Counted from the stretch's first letter, positions 1-7,319 are shown. The stretch: DNA of 13,067 nucleotides from Alphaproteobacteria bacterium (GCA_019243895.1 JAFATP010000086.1:1-13067); one strand, 5' to 3'. The notes: generated by a model not told the origin, from the sequence alone. A program made the numbers and translations.

Positions 1-70
1 GCATCAGCACGCAGGCGCTTAATACCACCGGGGAAATAAGAAGGGTGAGCAAAGCAAATAGTGCTCGCAT
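1..70 (-). CDS. N-terminus of a predicted lipoprotein, cut by the window edge
   Basis: Reading the minus strand from the ATG at 70-68 gives 23 open codons to the window edge. They encode MRALFALLTL, then LISPVVLSAC, then VLM. This is a textbook bacterial lipoprotein signal: a short positive start (Arg2), a hydrophobic stretch from residue 3 to about 17, and the lipobox Leu-Ser-Ala-Cys with the lipidated cysteine at residue 20. Known biology of such signals (signal peptidase II processing) implies a membrane-anchored periplasmic or outer-membrane protein. A weak AAGG ribosome site lies 3 bases before the ATG (74-77 on the plus strand). The mature protein lies outside the window, so its function cannot be named. 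It is divergent from metC, with 132 bases between the two start codons. Confidence 0.6.
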   Translation of the reverse strand, partial: MRALFALLTLLISPVVLSACVLM

Positions 71-137
71 AAACCTTAAGTAGATTTATTTTAGAAATTG
101 CACAACCCATATTAGAATACCGCTAGCGACCAAACTC

Positions 138-165
138 TTGCCAATCCCCGATAGACACGTAAAAC
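138..165 (+). promoter_or_regulatory. Possible sigma70-type promoter for metC
   Basis: TTGCCA at 138-143 (5 of 6 to TTGACA) is followed after 16 bases by TAAAAC at 160-165 (4 of 6 to TATAAT). This would start transcription near 172, just upstream of the metC ribosome site. The region 71-202 between the divergent lipoprotein and metC genes is more AT-rich than the coding sequence, as expected for a promoter region. The -10 match is poor, so this is only a candidate. Confidence 0.25.
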
Positions 166-190
166 GCCTTAGCTTATCGTGGCTTCCGAT

Positions 191-197
191 AAGGAGG
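191..197 (+). promoter_or_regulatory. Ribosome binding site that fixes the metC start
   Basis: AAGGAGG is a near-perfect Shine-Dalgarno sequence. It lies inside the open frame that could start at the GTG at 179, so it argues against that start. It sits 2 bases before ATG 200 and 5 bases before ATG 203, which favours the ATG at 203. Confidence 0.75.
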
Positions 198-202
198 ATA
201 TG

Positions 203-1360
203 ATGAATTCCGATACCGAATTGGCCACGCTGGGCCTCGCTCCGGAGGAGTATGAGGGGGTGGTGAATATGCCGGTCGCCCGCGCCTCCACCATTCTGTT
301 CCGCAATCTGGAAGATTTCGAGGCTGGCGAGCGCGGCGAATATAAGCTCCCTATTTACGGCCGTTACGGCAATCCGACGCAAGGCGCCTTTGAAAGCGCG
401 ATCGCCGCGCTGGAGGGCGTGGAGCACGCCATCGCGCTTGGCTCCGGCATGGCGGCCATCGCCGCCGCCGTCAGCGCCTTCGTGGCGGCGGGCGATCATA
501 TTCTGGTCACGGACAGCGTCTACGGCCCCATGCGGCGCTATTGCGACCAGATGCTGTCGCGGTTCGGCGTGGAAACCACCTATTATAACCCCGAAATCGG
601 CGGCGGCATCGCCTCGCTGCTGAAGCAGAACACCAAGGTGGTGTATTGCGAAAGCCCCGGCTCGCTCACCTTCGAGATGCAGGATATTCCGGCGATCGTC
701 AAGGCGGCCCACACCAAGGGCGCCATCGTCATTGCCGACAATACCTGGGCCACCCCGCTTTATTTCAATGCGTTCGCGCACGGGGTGGATGTGTCCATGC
801 ATTCGGCCACCAAATATATCGGGGGGCATTCCGACCTGCTGATGGGCACGCTCGCCTGCCGGCCTGCGCATTACAAGCGCCTGCTGTATGCGGCGCGCAA
901 TTTCGGCGCCACCCCGGCGGCGGATAATTGTTACCTGGCGCTGCGCGGCCTGCGCACCATGGCGCTGCGCCTGCGGCAGCATCAGGCAAGCGCGATGAAA
1001 ATCGCCGCCTGGCTCGCTGCCCGGCCCGAGGTGGAGGAAGTGTACTACCCGGCGCTGCCGGGCTCCCGCGGCCATGCGCTTTGGAAGCGCGACATGACGG
1101 GGGCGTGCGGATTGTTCTCCGTGCTGTTAAAGCCGGTGGCGCATGAAAAATTACGCGCCTTCATCGACGGGCTTAAGTATTTCGGGCTGGGCTATAGCTG
1201 GGGCGGCTTTGAAAGCCTGCTGATTCCCTGCAACCTAGAGAAGGTGCGGGCAGTGCAGTTACCGAAGGAGGGCACGCTGGTGCGCCTGCATATCGGCCTG
1301 GAAGATCCGGAAGATCTGATGAAGGATTTAGAGGCGGGGTTCGCGCGCCTTAAGCCATGA
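203..1360 (+). CDS. metC: Cystathionine beta-lyase (PLP enzyme)
   Basis: The protein belongs to the Cys/Met-metabolism PLP family. Cystathionine beta-lyase cleaves cystathionine to homocysteine, pyruvate and ammonia in the cytoplasm, the step before methionine synthase. Starting at ATG 203 it has 385 residues, normal for the family. Visible landmarks are YGRYGNPT near residue 52, GSGMAAI near 81, the cofactor-contacting Asp179 in ADNTW, and the PLP-binding Lys204 in SATKYIGGHSD. The C-terminal YSWGGFESL is typical of beta-lyases rather than cystathionine gamma-synthase. The family also contains methionine gamma-lyase and homocysteine-processing enzymes, so the exact substrate is inferred. The open frame extends upstream to GTG 179, but the strong AAGGAGG at 191-197 fits ATG 203 (or 200). 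No methionine-pathway neighbour is present; the gene appears to stand alone. Confidence 0.9.
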   Translation: MNSDTELATLGLAPEEYEGVVNMPVARASTILFRNLEDFEAGERGEYKLPIYGRYGNPTQGAFESAIAALEGVEHAIALGSGMAAIAAAVSAFVAAGDHILVTDSVYGPMRRYCDQMLSRFGVETTYYNPEIGGGIASLLKQNTKVVYCESPGSLTFEMQDIPAIVKAAHTKGAIVIADNTWATPLYFNAFAHGVDVSMHSATKYIGGHSDLLMGTLACRPAHYKRLLYAARNFGATPAADNCYLALRGLRTMALRLRQHQASAMKIAAWLAARPEVEEVYYPALPGSRGHALWKRDMTGACGLFSVLLKPVAHEKLRAFIDGLKYFGLGYSWGGFESLLIPCNLEKVRAVQLPKEGTLVRLHIGLEDPEDLMKDLEAGFARLKP

Positions 1361-1375
1361 AACCAGCCAGGTTTC
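1359..1375 (+). repeat. Small stem-loop at the metC stop codon
   Basis: GAAACC (1359-1364) and GGTTTC (1370-1375) form a perfect 6-base-pair stem with a 5-base loop, overlapping the metC TGA stop. No T-run follows directly, so it is not a standard intrinsic terminator. It may be a weak terminator, a 3'-end stabiliser or chance. Confidence 0.3.
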
Positions 1376-1397
1376 TGATCTTAGCAGTCTATTAATT

Positions 1398-1421
1398 TTC
1401 TGTGGCAAAACCGCAACAGAA
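1398..1421. repeat. Inverted repeat in the metC-amt spacer
   Basis: TTCTGTGGC (1398-1406) and GCAACAGAA (1413-1421) are inverted with 8 of 9 pairs matching and a 6-base AAAACC centre. It lies about 105 bases before the amt start. It has no T-tract on the plus strand, so a role as a regulator-binding site or weak metC terminator is possible but unproven. Confidence 0.35.
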
Positions 1422-1459
1422 TAAAAATTCATGTGTTGCAGTGCATCATAATGGATGAC

Positions 1460-1471
1460 CGGTAATTACCG
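1460..1471. promoter_or_regulatory. Perfect 12-base palindrome upstream of amt, possible operator
   Basis: CGGTAATTACCG reads identically on both strands and lies 55 bases before the amt ATG at 1527. Its position would suit a dimeric regulator acting on amt. I do not recognise it as an NtrC site, and no sigma54 -24/-12 element could be placed near it. The binding protein is unknown, and a 12-base palindrome can occur by chance. Confidence 0.35.
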
Positions 1472-1514
1472 TTTCTGCTACTCCCGTTAGTAATCATTAA
1501 CCACGTCACTTCTG

Positions 1515-1519
1515 GGAGG
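1515..1519 (+). promoter_or_regulatory. Ribosome binding site that fixes the amt start
   Basis: GGAGG (1515-1519) is only 1 base before ATG 1521 but 7 bases before the in-frame ATG 1527. Normal spacing therefore favours 1527, which also gives a cleaner signal peptide start (MREFRK). Confidence 0.7.
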
Positions 1520-1526
1520 AATGGAT

Positions 1527-2861
1527 ATGCGCGAATTTCGTAAGCCTAGCTCGATTTTGCTACTGCTTCTGGCATGCATGATAGCGCCGGGAACCGCCTT
1601 AGCCGCTGCTGCGCCGCCCGCGATTGATTCCGGCAGCACGGCATGGATGCTGGTTTCCACCTTGCTGGTGCTGATGATGATTATTCCCGGTCTGGCGCTT
1701 TTTTACGGCGGCATGGTGCACAAGGAAAGTGTGCTCGCCACGCTGATGCAGAGCTTCGTCACCTGCTGCTTGGTCAGCGTTTTATGGGTGGTATACGGAT
1801 ACAGCTATGCTTTTACCGAAGGCAATGGATTTCTTGGCGGCGCCAGCCGGATATTTCTTCACGGGCTGACGCTGGAATCCACCTCCGGCACTGCCCCGGC
1901 GCTGATCCCTGAATCCGTTTTCGTCATGTTTCAGCTGACCTTCGCCGCCATCACCTGCGCGCTAATTTTCGGCTCGGTGGCCAATCGCATTAAATTCTCC
2001 TCCGGACTGGTGTTCATCGCCTTATGGTTTACCCTGGTCTATATACCGATCGCCCATTGGGTGTGGGGGCCAAAGGGCATGCTGGGCGGCACGGGTGACG
2101 ACAAGGCCATGGGCCTGCTCGGCTTCGGCACCACGCTGGATTTCGCCGGCGGCACGGTGGTGCACATCAATGCGGGTATCGCCGGGCTGATGGCGGCCTT
2201 CGTGCTGGGCGCGCACCGTACCTTCGGCAAGCCCAACGGCGCGCCGCCTTATAATATCGTCTTCAGCGTTATCGGCGCCTCGCTGCTGTGGGTGGGCTGG
2301 TTCGGCTTTAACGCGGGCTCCGCCACCGCTGCTAACTTCAATGCGGGTATGGCGATGCTGGTGACGCATATTGCCACGGCCACGGCGGCGCTCACCTGGA
2401 TGGGGGTGGAATGGGCCAGCCGCGGCAAGCCGAGCGTTATCGGCATCATTTCCGGCGCGGTGGCGGGCTTAGTGGCCATTACCCCCGCTTCCGGCTTCGT
2501 CGACGTGACCGGGGCGTTCGTCATTGGCATCGCCGCGGGCGCGCTGTGCTTCTGGGGCTGCCGCATCAAGCACCATCTGCGCTTTGACGATTCGTTGGAC
2601 GTGTTCGGCGTGCACTGCATCGGCGGCATTGTCGGCGCGTTGCTTACCGGCATTTTCGCCGTGGAATCCATCGGCGGCAAGGCAGGCAGCCTTACCCAGT
2701 TCTTCGCCCAGTGCGAAGGGGTAGTGGTGACCCTGATTTACGGCGGCATTGTTTCCTTTATTATCCTGAAAGTTGTTGATATAATCATGGGATTGCGCGT
2801 GGACGAAGCCGCCGAGATCGCCGGGTTGGATATGGCGATTCACGGCGAGCAGATTCATTAG
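1527..2861 (+). CDS. amt: Ammonium transporter, Amt family
   Basis: The protein is an inner-membrane ammonium/ammonia channel of the Amt/MEP/Rh family, which works as a trimer. With the start at ATG 1527 it has 444 residues. An N-terminal signal peptide (MREFRK, a leucine-rich core, APGTALA) precedes a membrane domain that should hold 11 helices. Diagnostic motifs are GLALFYGGMV near residue 56, FQLTFAAIT near 135, the first pore histidine in VVHINAG (His213), WFGFNAGSA near 258, and the second pore histidine in GVHCIGG (His363). The cytoplasmic tail GLRVDEAAEIAGLDMAIHGE is the conserved C-terminal region that in other Amt proteins couples to GlnK. Unlike many proteobacterial loci, no glnK/glnB gene lies next to it. 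It is followed after 27 bases by an unrecognised membrane protein gene, probably in the same transcript. Confidence 0.95.
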   Translation: MREFRKPSSILLLLLACMIAPGTALAAAAPPAIDSGSTAWMLVSTLLVLMMIIPGLALFYGGMVHKESVLATLMQSFVTCCLVSVLWVVYGYSYAFTEGNGFLGGASRIFLHGLTLESTSGTAPALIPESVFVMFQLTFAAITCALIFGSVANRIKFSSGLVFIALWFTLVYIPIAHWVWGPKGMLGGTGDDKAMGLLGFGTTLDFAGGTVVHINAGIAGLMAAFVLGAHRTFGKPNGAPPYNIVFSVIGASLLWVGWFGFNAGSATAANFNAGMAMLVTHIATATAALTWMGVEWASRGKPSVIGIISGAVAGLVAITPASGFVDVTGAFVIGIAAGALCFWGCRIKHHLRFDDSLDVFGVHCIGGIVGALLTGIFAVESIGGKAGSLTQFFAQCEGVVVTLIYGGIVSFIILKVVDIIMGLRVDEAAEIAGLDMAIHGEQIH

Positions 2862-2888
2862 CGCTTGCAGAAATGAAACAGGATATGC

Positions 2889-3701
2889 ATGCAGTCCATC
2901 CCGGCAACGGATACCCGTCTTAGCACCGCTGGCTTTACGCATGAGCATAAGGGCGGCGCGGCGCTGACCATCGCCGGATATGACGTCGAACAGATTGTCA
3001 GCTATGCGGTTCTTGCCACCGCGCTGGTGAGCGCCGCCGTGATCGCCGTGCCGCTGGTGCTGCCGAAGCTTGGCATCGGCGAGCAGCTGGCAAAAAAACT
3101 GGTGGACGAATGCTGCCTTAATCTTGGGCAGAACAGCGGCGCGGCGGGCGCCATCGCCACCTTCATCAAGGACATTCCGGTGGTCGGCACGGCGCTTAGC
3201 ACGGAGGCGGGCAATAACCTCCTGGTGCCGGGGCTGATTACTTTCGGCGGCTGGGCAAGCGGCCATCTGGTGGAGAATTATGAAAAGGAGCACGGCGGCA
3301 GCGGCAAGATCGGCACCGCCATGCGCGTCGGCAGCATGGCGCTCGGCGTAGTGCTGGCGCTTCCCGCGCTCCTGCCGGGCATCGCGCACGCCGTGCTGTT
3401 CATGGGGCGATTGGCCGGCAAGAATAGTGCACTGGATAAAATGCTGCTGCCCATCGCCAAGGCCATCGGCAACACGGATAATTGCCCCGGCGCGGGGCCG
3501 GACGGCATTTATGCCGGCACCACAACCGCCTTTGCCTCCGTCACCGGCGCGCAAGGCATCGGCGCGTTCCTGGCGGGGCATGCCGGCTGCCTGCTGCCGG
3601 CGGGGCTGACCATGCTCGGGCCGGTGGCAAGCGCCGGGCTAAGCAAGGCGGAAAAAGTGGCGGCGGAGCGTCAAATTGACAGCGCGCCGCAGCGCGGCTA
3701 A
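2889..3701 (+). CDS. Unrecognised Gly/Ala-rich membrane protein behind amt
   Basis: The 270-residue protein is not one I recognise. The start is ATG 2889 with AGGA 5 bases upstream (2880-2883). The first 35 residues are polar and look cytoplasmic or unstructured, with no clear cleavable signal. Likely membrane segments are residues 36-59, a weaker one at 110-122, 146-172 (containing LGVVLALPALLPGIAHAVLF) and about 221-249. Between them lie a soluble stretch with Cys75-Cys76 and LGQNSGAAGAIATF, a charged loop (NYEKEHGGSGK, about 130-140), and a Gly/Pro-rich loop with Cys199 (DNCPGAGPDGIY). It ends in a polar tail. Coding-like codon use and close placement behind amt (27 bases, same strand) argue it is real and co-transcribed. 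A role tied to ammonium uptake is inference from position alone. Its TAA overlaps the stop codon of the opposing transporter gene. Confidence 0.75.
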   Translation: MQSIPATDTRLSTAGFTHEHKGGAALTIAGYDVEQIVSYAVLATALVSAAVIAVPLVLPKLGIGEQLAKKLVDECCLNLGQNSGAAGAIATFIKDIPVVGTALSTEAGNNLLVPGLITFGGWASGHLVENYEKEHGGSGKIGTAMRVGSMALGVVLALPALLPGIAHAVLFMGRLAGKNSALDKMLLPIAKAIGNTDNCPGAGPDGIYAGTTTAFASVTGAQGIGAFLAGHAGCLLPAGLTMLGPVASAGLSKAEKVAAERQIDSAPQRG

Positions 3702-4549
3702 CCACGGCTTCCCACCCACGTGCCGAAACTGGTCAGCGCCAGGCCCAGCAGCACAGCGGCCGTGAGCGATTCCCCCAACAAAGGGACGGCGGCAAAGCCG
3801 GAAATGACAGGAACCAGCGCCATGCATAATCCCACTTGCGTCGCCCCAAGCGCACGGACGGCGCGCATGTAAAGTGCCATGGCCACAATCACTGCCAGCA
3901 CTCCCTGATAGAATCCCTGAATGGCGATGATCTCCCACGAGGATGCGTGAAGCTGCTTCGGTAAAGCAAAGAGATAGACCGGTACATAAAGCAGGGCGCT
4001 GATCATCACGACTCCGATGGTCGCATCCCACACATCCACCCGCCATTTGCGCGCCAGCACCGTATAAAGCGCCCATAGCGTGGATGCGCCAATGAATGCA
4101 AGATCACCTTTCCATGCCGCTGCCATTTTTCCGGTGAATGTGTCCGCGGCAAGACATGCCACCCCCGCGGCGATGGCCGTTAATCCGGCCACGCGCCAGC
4201 GTGAAGGCCGTTCATGCTGCAATAGCCAGCTGAAGAGCGTGATTTCGAAGGGTAGCATGCCCGGCAGCAGAATCGCGGCGTGCGTTGCGGGCGCATATTT
4301 AAATCCGAGATATGCCAGCAGCGCATAACCAATGCCGCCGGAAAAGCCCAATACCAGCATGCGCGGTTGCAATATCCGCACCTGGTTGCGCATGATCCAG
4401 AATGGAAACAGCAGCAGCGCCGCGACGCCGAAGCGCAGCGCCGTTACGTCATACGCCAGCAACGGGCTTCTGCCGCCCATGCGCGAAACCAGAATAAACC
4501 CCGACCAGATAAGAATGACGCCCAGGGCATCGAGGCAGCCTGCACGCAT
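3698..4549 (-). CDS. DMT-superfamily (EamA) transporter
   Basis: The protein is an inner-membrane transporter of the drug/metabolite superfamily, 283 residues, close to the usual length. It reads as two EamA repeats of about five helices each: residues 5-135 and roughly 149-280. Typical features are the opening LGVILIWSGFILVSRMG, the TALRFGVAALLL helix, GYALLAYLGFKYAPATHAAILLPGMLP in the middle of repeat one, and PVISGFAAVPLLGESLT near 247 in repeat two. Substrates in this superfamily vary widely (amino acids, nucleotides, drugs) and cannot be read from the sequence. The start at 4549 lies 9 bases after the argG stop, so it is probably translated from the argG transcript. A link to arginine or an intermediate is only a suggestion from position. 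Its TAG (3698-3700) overlaps the TAA of the convergent gene. Confidence 0.88.
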   Translation of the reverse strand: MRAGCLDALGVILIWSGFILVSRMGGRSPLLAYDVTALRFGVAALLLFPFWIMRNQVRILQPRMLVLGFSGGIGYALLAYLGFKYAPATHAAILLPGMLPFEITLFSWLLQHERPSRWRVAGLTAIAAGVACLAADTFTGKMAAAWKGDLAFIGASTLWALYTVLARKWRVDVWDATIGVVMISALLYVPVYLFALPKQLHASSWEIIAIQGFYQGVLAVIVAMALYMRAVRALGATQVGLCMALVPVISGFAAVPLLGESLTAAVLLGLALTSFGTWVGSRG

Positions 4550-4558
4550 TCCGCACTC

Positions 4559-5761
4559 TCATTCCTGCTTCAGCAGTCTCAGTCGCAGCGCATTCAGCTT
4601 GATGAATCCTTCCGCGTCTTTCTGGTTATAAACACTGTCTTCCTCAAACGTGACGTGGCTCTGGCTGTAAAGCGAACGGGGGGATTTGCGGCCCACAACC
4701 GTGCAATTGCCTTTATAGAGCTTCAGTCGCACCACGCCGCTGACATTGGCCTGCGATTGGTCGATCATCGCCTGCAGCATTGTGCGCTCCGGGCTCCACC
4801 AATAGCCGTTATAAATCAACTCGGCATAGCGTGGCATCAGCTCGTCCTTGAGGTGTGAGGCGCCGCGATCCAGCGTCAGGCTTTCCATGGCGCGGTGCGC
4901 CACCAGCAGCAGCGTGCCGCCGGGCGTCTCATAGACGCCGCGTGATTTCATCCCCACATAGCGGTTTTCCACCAGGTCCAGCCTGCCGATGCCGTGCTTG
5001 CCGCCCAGGGTATTCAACTCCGTGAGGAGCGCCGCCGGGGAGAGCATTTTACCGTTTACCGCCACCGCATCGCCGCGCTCGAAAGTGATTTCCACATATT
5101 CCGGCGCGTACGGCGCTTTTTCGGGCGGCACGGTGCGCACGAACATCTCCTCGTCCGGTTCCACCCACGGGTCTTCCAGCGCCTTGCCCTCATAAGATAT
5201 ATGCAGCAGATTGGCATCGGTTGAATATGGCGCTTCGCCACGCTTGTCCTTGGCGATGGGAATCTGGTGCGCCTCGGCGTAAGCCAGGAGCTTGGTGCGG
5301 CTGTTAAGCTCCCATTCCCGCCATGGAGCGATCACCTTGATGTCCGGCTTCAGCGCGTAATAACCCAGTTCGAAGCGCACCTGGTCATTGCCCTTGCCGG
5401 TTGCACCGTGCGCCACCGCGTCTGCGCCGGTTTCAATGGCGATCTCGATCTGCCGCTTGGCGATCAGCGGCCGGGCGATGGAGGTGCCCAGCAGATAAGT
5501 GCCTTCGTAAAGCGTGTTGGCGCGGAACATGGGAAACACGAAATCGCGCACGAATTCCTCGCGCAGATCCTCCACGTAAATCTGTTTAACGCCCATCATC
5601 CGGGCCTTGGCGCGCGCCGGTTCCACTTCCCCGCCCTGGCCGAGATCGGCGGTGAAGGTAATCACCTCGCAGCCATACTGGTCCTGAAGCCAGCGCAGAA
5701 TCACGGAAGTATCCAGCCCGCCGGAATACGCCAGCACCACTTTATTGATTTTTTTGCTCAT
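4559..5761 (-). CDS. argG: Argininosuccinate synthase
   Basis: This cytoplasmic enzyme joins citrulline and aspartate with ATP to make argininosuccinate, the penultimate step of arginine synthesis. At 400 residues it is the usual length for the class. The N-terminal nucleotide-binding domain has the PP-loop AYSGGLDTS (residues 11-19). Other conserved blocks are TADLGQG near 37, [17 protein letters not shown] near 86-102, [14 protein letters not shown] (118-131), and the synthetase-domain segments [17 protein letters not shown] and ETPGG. The start is ATG 5761-5759, with GAGGGA just upstream (5769-5764). The gene diverges from malonyl-CoA decarboxylase and is followed after 9 bases by the DMT transporter gene. 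No other arg gene is in the window. Confidence 0.97.
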   Translation of the reverse strand: MSKKINKVVLAYSGGLDTSVILRWLQDQYGCEVITFTADLGQGGEVEPARAKARMMGVKQIYVEDLREEFVRDFVFPMFRANTLYEGTYLLGTSIARPLIAKRQIEIAIETGADAVAHGATGKGNDQVRFELGYYALKPDIKVIAPWREWELNSRTKLLAYAEAHQIPIAKDKRGEAPYSTDANLLHISYEGKALEDPWVEPDEEMFVRTVPPEKAPYAPEYVEITFERGDAVAVNGKMLSPAALLTELNTLGGKHGIGRLDLVENRYVGMKSRGVYETPGGTLLLVAHRAMESLTLDRGASHLKDELMPRYAELIYNGYWWSPERTMLQAMIDQSQANVSGVVRLKLYKGNCTVVGRKSPRSLYSQSHVTFEEDSVYNQKDAEGFIKLNALRLRLLKQE

Positions 5762-5833
5762 AATCCCTCATATACGCGCTTTGCATATAACATTTGTTGC
5801 GGCGGCACAAGCATCTGCGCTACAAGAGGAATC
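5762..5833. promoter_or_regulatory. Divergent promoter region between argG and malonyl-CoA decarboxylase
   Basis: These 72 bases must hold promoter elements for argG (minus) and very likely for the plus-strand gene. An AT-rich core at 5781-5800 contains TATAAC on the plus strand (5786-5791). On the minus strand it contains an extended -10-like TGTTATATG, which would suit argG. No convincing -35 box was found for either direction, and no clear Arg box could be recognised. The minus-strand GAGGGA (5764-5769) and plus-strand AAGAGGA (5824-5830) are the two ribosome sites. Confidence 0.4.
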
Positions 5834-7240
5834 ATGGCGCACGACAGCGATTCCAGGCATCTGCCCAATCTGACCCATCTGCGGCGCAAGGCGATGGTGG
5901 TGGGCCTGCGCGCCTGGCGGGAGATGGAAAGCACCGCCCGCAGCGCGCTGGGCGCGGAGTTGCGGCCCTCTTTGCCGCGCGAAGACCTGCATGCGCTGCG
6001 CGAGCAGATGGAAAGCTGCCTGGACGCTAAGGGCGGGGATATCAGCGCGCGGGCGCGCACGGCGGAGCTAGGCCAGACCTATCTGGCGCTGAATGCGCAA
6101 GGCCGCTCCCGGTTCTTGCGGCTATTGGCGGGGTTTGACATTACGCGGGCCAAGCTGGATGCCGCCATCGCCAGCTATCAGAAAACCGGGAATGAGGCGC
6201 CATTGAGGGAAGCGATGATAAGCCCGCGCAGCATCATCCTGCGCCAGTTCACCGCCTTGCCCAACGGCTTTAAGTTTCTGGTCGACATGCGGGCGGATCT
6301 TCTGCCGCTGACGCACAAAGACCACCGGCTGAAAGGGCTGGATCAGGATATGAAAGCCATTCTTTCCTCCTGGTTCGATATCGGGTTGCTGGATCTGGCG
6401 CAGATCACCTGGAACTCGCCCGCCGCCCTACTGGAAAAGCTGATGGAATATGAGGCGGTGCACCAGATCCGCTCCTGGGATGATTTGAAGAACCGGCTGG
6501 ACGCCGACCGCGCCATTTATGCTTTTTTCCATAATAAGATGCCGCTGGAGCCATTGATCTTCGTGCAGGTGGCGTTCGTGCACGGCTTAAGCGACAACAT
6601 CCAGAAGCTGCTGGACACCGAGAGCCCGGTCTTCGACATCGAAAAGGCCGATACTGCCATTTTTTATTCCATCTCCAATGCGCAGAAGGGCCTCGCGGGC
6701 ATCAGCTTCGGCAATTTTCTTATCAAGCGCGTGGTGGCGGAGCTGACGCGGGATTATAAACAGATCAAAACCTTCGCCACGCTCTCGCCGGTGCCGGGTT
6801 TCCGCGCCTGGCTGGATGCGCAGCTGGCGCGCGGCGAGATGCCGTTCGCCGAACCCTCGGAATTGCGCATGATCTGCAACCTGGCGGGTGAAAAGAATGC
6901 GCCGCGGGCATTGCAGGCGCTGCTGGCGTCAGACTGGCACAAGGATAAGAAAACCGCCGAGGCGCTGCAGCCGGTGCTGATGCGGCAATGCGTGCATTAT
7001 CTGACGGAGGAAAAAAAAGGCGGGCGACCGCTGGATCCGGTGGCGGCGTTTCACCTGTTCAACGGCGCGCGGCTGGAAAAAATCAACTGGCTGGCGGACA
7101 CCTCGCCCAAAGGCATGAAGCAATCCTGCGGCATTATGGTGAATTATCATTACAAGCTTTCCGAGATCGATGATAATCACGAAGAATTCGCCGCCAGCGG
7201 AAAAATCGTCGCCTCGCGCCAGGTGCGGGGGTATTTGTAA
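5834..7240 (+). CDS. Malonyl-CoA decarboxylase
   Basis: Malonyl-CoA decarboxylase converts malonyl-CoA to acetyl-CoA and carbon dioxide. The protein has 468 residues from ATG 5834, which has AAGAGGA 3 bases upstream. The N-terminal half (about 1-200) is the helical oligomerisation part. The C-terminal half is the acetyltransferase-like catalytic domain. In it, AIFYSISNAQKGLAGISFG (residues 275-293) carries the serine corresponding to catalytic Ser329 of the human enzyme. FHLFNGARLEKINWLAD (406-422) carries His407, matching human His423. GSCG/NYRY-like wording (SCGIMVNYHY, 431-440) follows, as in the family. No malonyl-CoA synthetase (matB) or malonate carrier is adjacent, unlike the rhizobial mat operon, so malonate catabolism is not shown here. 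A role in controlling malonyl-CoA levels is an inference. The open frame continues upstream into antisense argG, but that part is not coding. Confidence 0.92.
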   Translation: MAHDSDSRHLPNLTHLRRKAMVVGLRAWREMESTARSALGAELRPSLPREDLHALREQMESCLDAKGGDISARARTAELGQTYLALNAQGRSRFLRLLAGFDITRAKLDAAIASYQKTGNEAPLREAMISPRSIILRQFTALPNGFKFLVDMRADLLPLTHKDHRLKGLDQDMKAILSSWFDIGLLDLAQITWNSPAALLEKLMEYEAVHQIRSWDDLKNRLDADRAIYAFFHNKMPLEPLIFVQVAFVHGLSDNIQKLLDTESPVFDIEKADTAIFYSISNAQKGLAGISFGNFLIKRVVAELTRDYKQIKTFATLSPVPGFRAWLDAQLARGEMPFAEPSELRMICNLAGEKNAPRALQALLASDWHKDKKTAEALQPVLMRQCVHYLTEEKKGGRPLDPVAAFHLFNGARLEKINWLADTSPKGMKQSCGIMVNYHYKLSEIDDNHEEFAASGKIVASRQVRGYL

Positions 7241-7319
7241 TACGGCTTGCCAGTGGGAAGCGCTTTCAGGTAAGTTTCCACATCCCCTCTGCATTATAAA
7301 ACAATAAAAGGAAAAAATT
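7241..7319 (+). promoter_or_regulatory. hfq upstream region with a candidate -10 box and ribosome site
   Basis: The 79-base spacer between malonyl-CoA decarboxylase and hfq becomes AT-rich before hfq. TATAAA at 7295-7300 is a plausible -10 element. The best -35 candidate, TAAGTT at 7271-7276 (18-base spacing), is weak. If used, the leader would be very short. AAGGA at 7308-7312 lies 7 bases before ATG 7320 and is a good ribosome site. No T-tailed terminator for the upstream gene is visible. Confidence 0.35.

Noticed and set aside
86..1075. Long minus-strand open frame across metC
   Set aside because: It is antisense to a well-conserved enzyme. Its product is His/Arg/Gly-rich with no family features, as expected for a shadow frame in GC-rich DNA.
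1403..1418. Possible sigma54 promoter (TGGCA) upstream of amt
   Set aside because: The following GC is 7 bases, not 10, after the GG, so the -24/-12 geometry fails; the TTGCA at 1436-1440 has no GG at the right distance.
2469..3581. 370-codon minus-strand open frame across the end of amt and the unknown gene
   Set aside because: It crosses amt, and its composition (Arg, His, Gln, Gly) is typical of an antisense shadow. The plus-strand frame has membrane-protein structure and a ribosome site. Since the 2889-3701 gene is itself unrecognised, this rejection is slightly less certain there.
5267..5833. Upstream extension of the malonyl-CoA decarboxylase frame
   Set aside because: It is antisense to argG; the family homology and the AAGAGGA ribosome site support a start at 5834.
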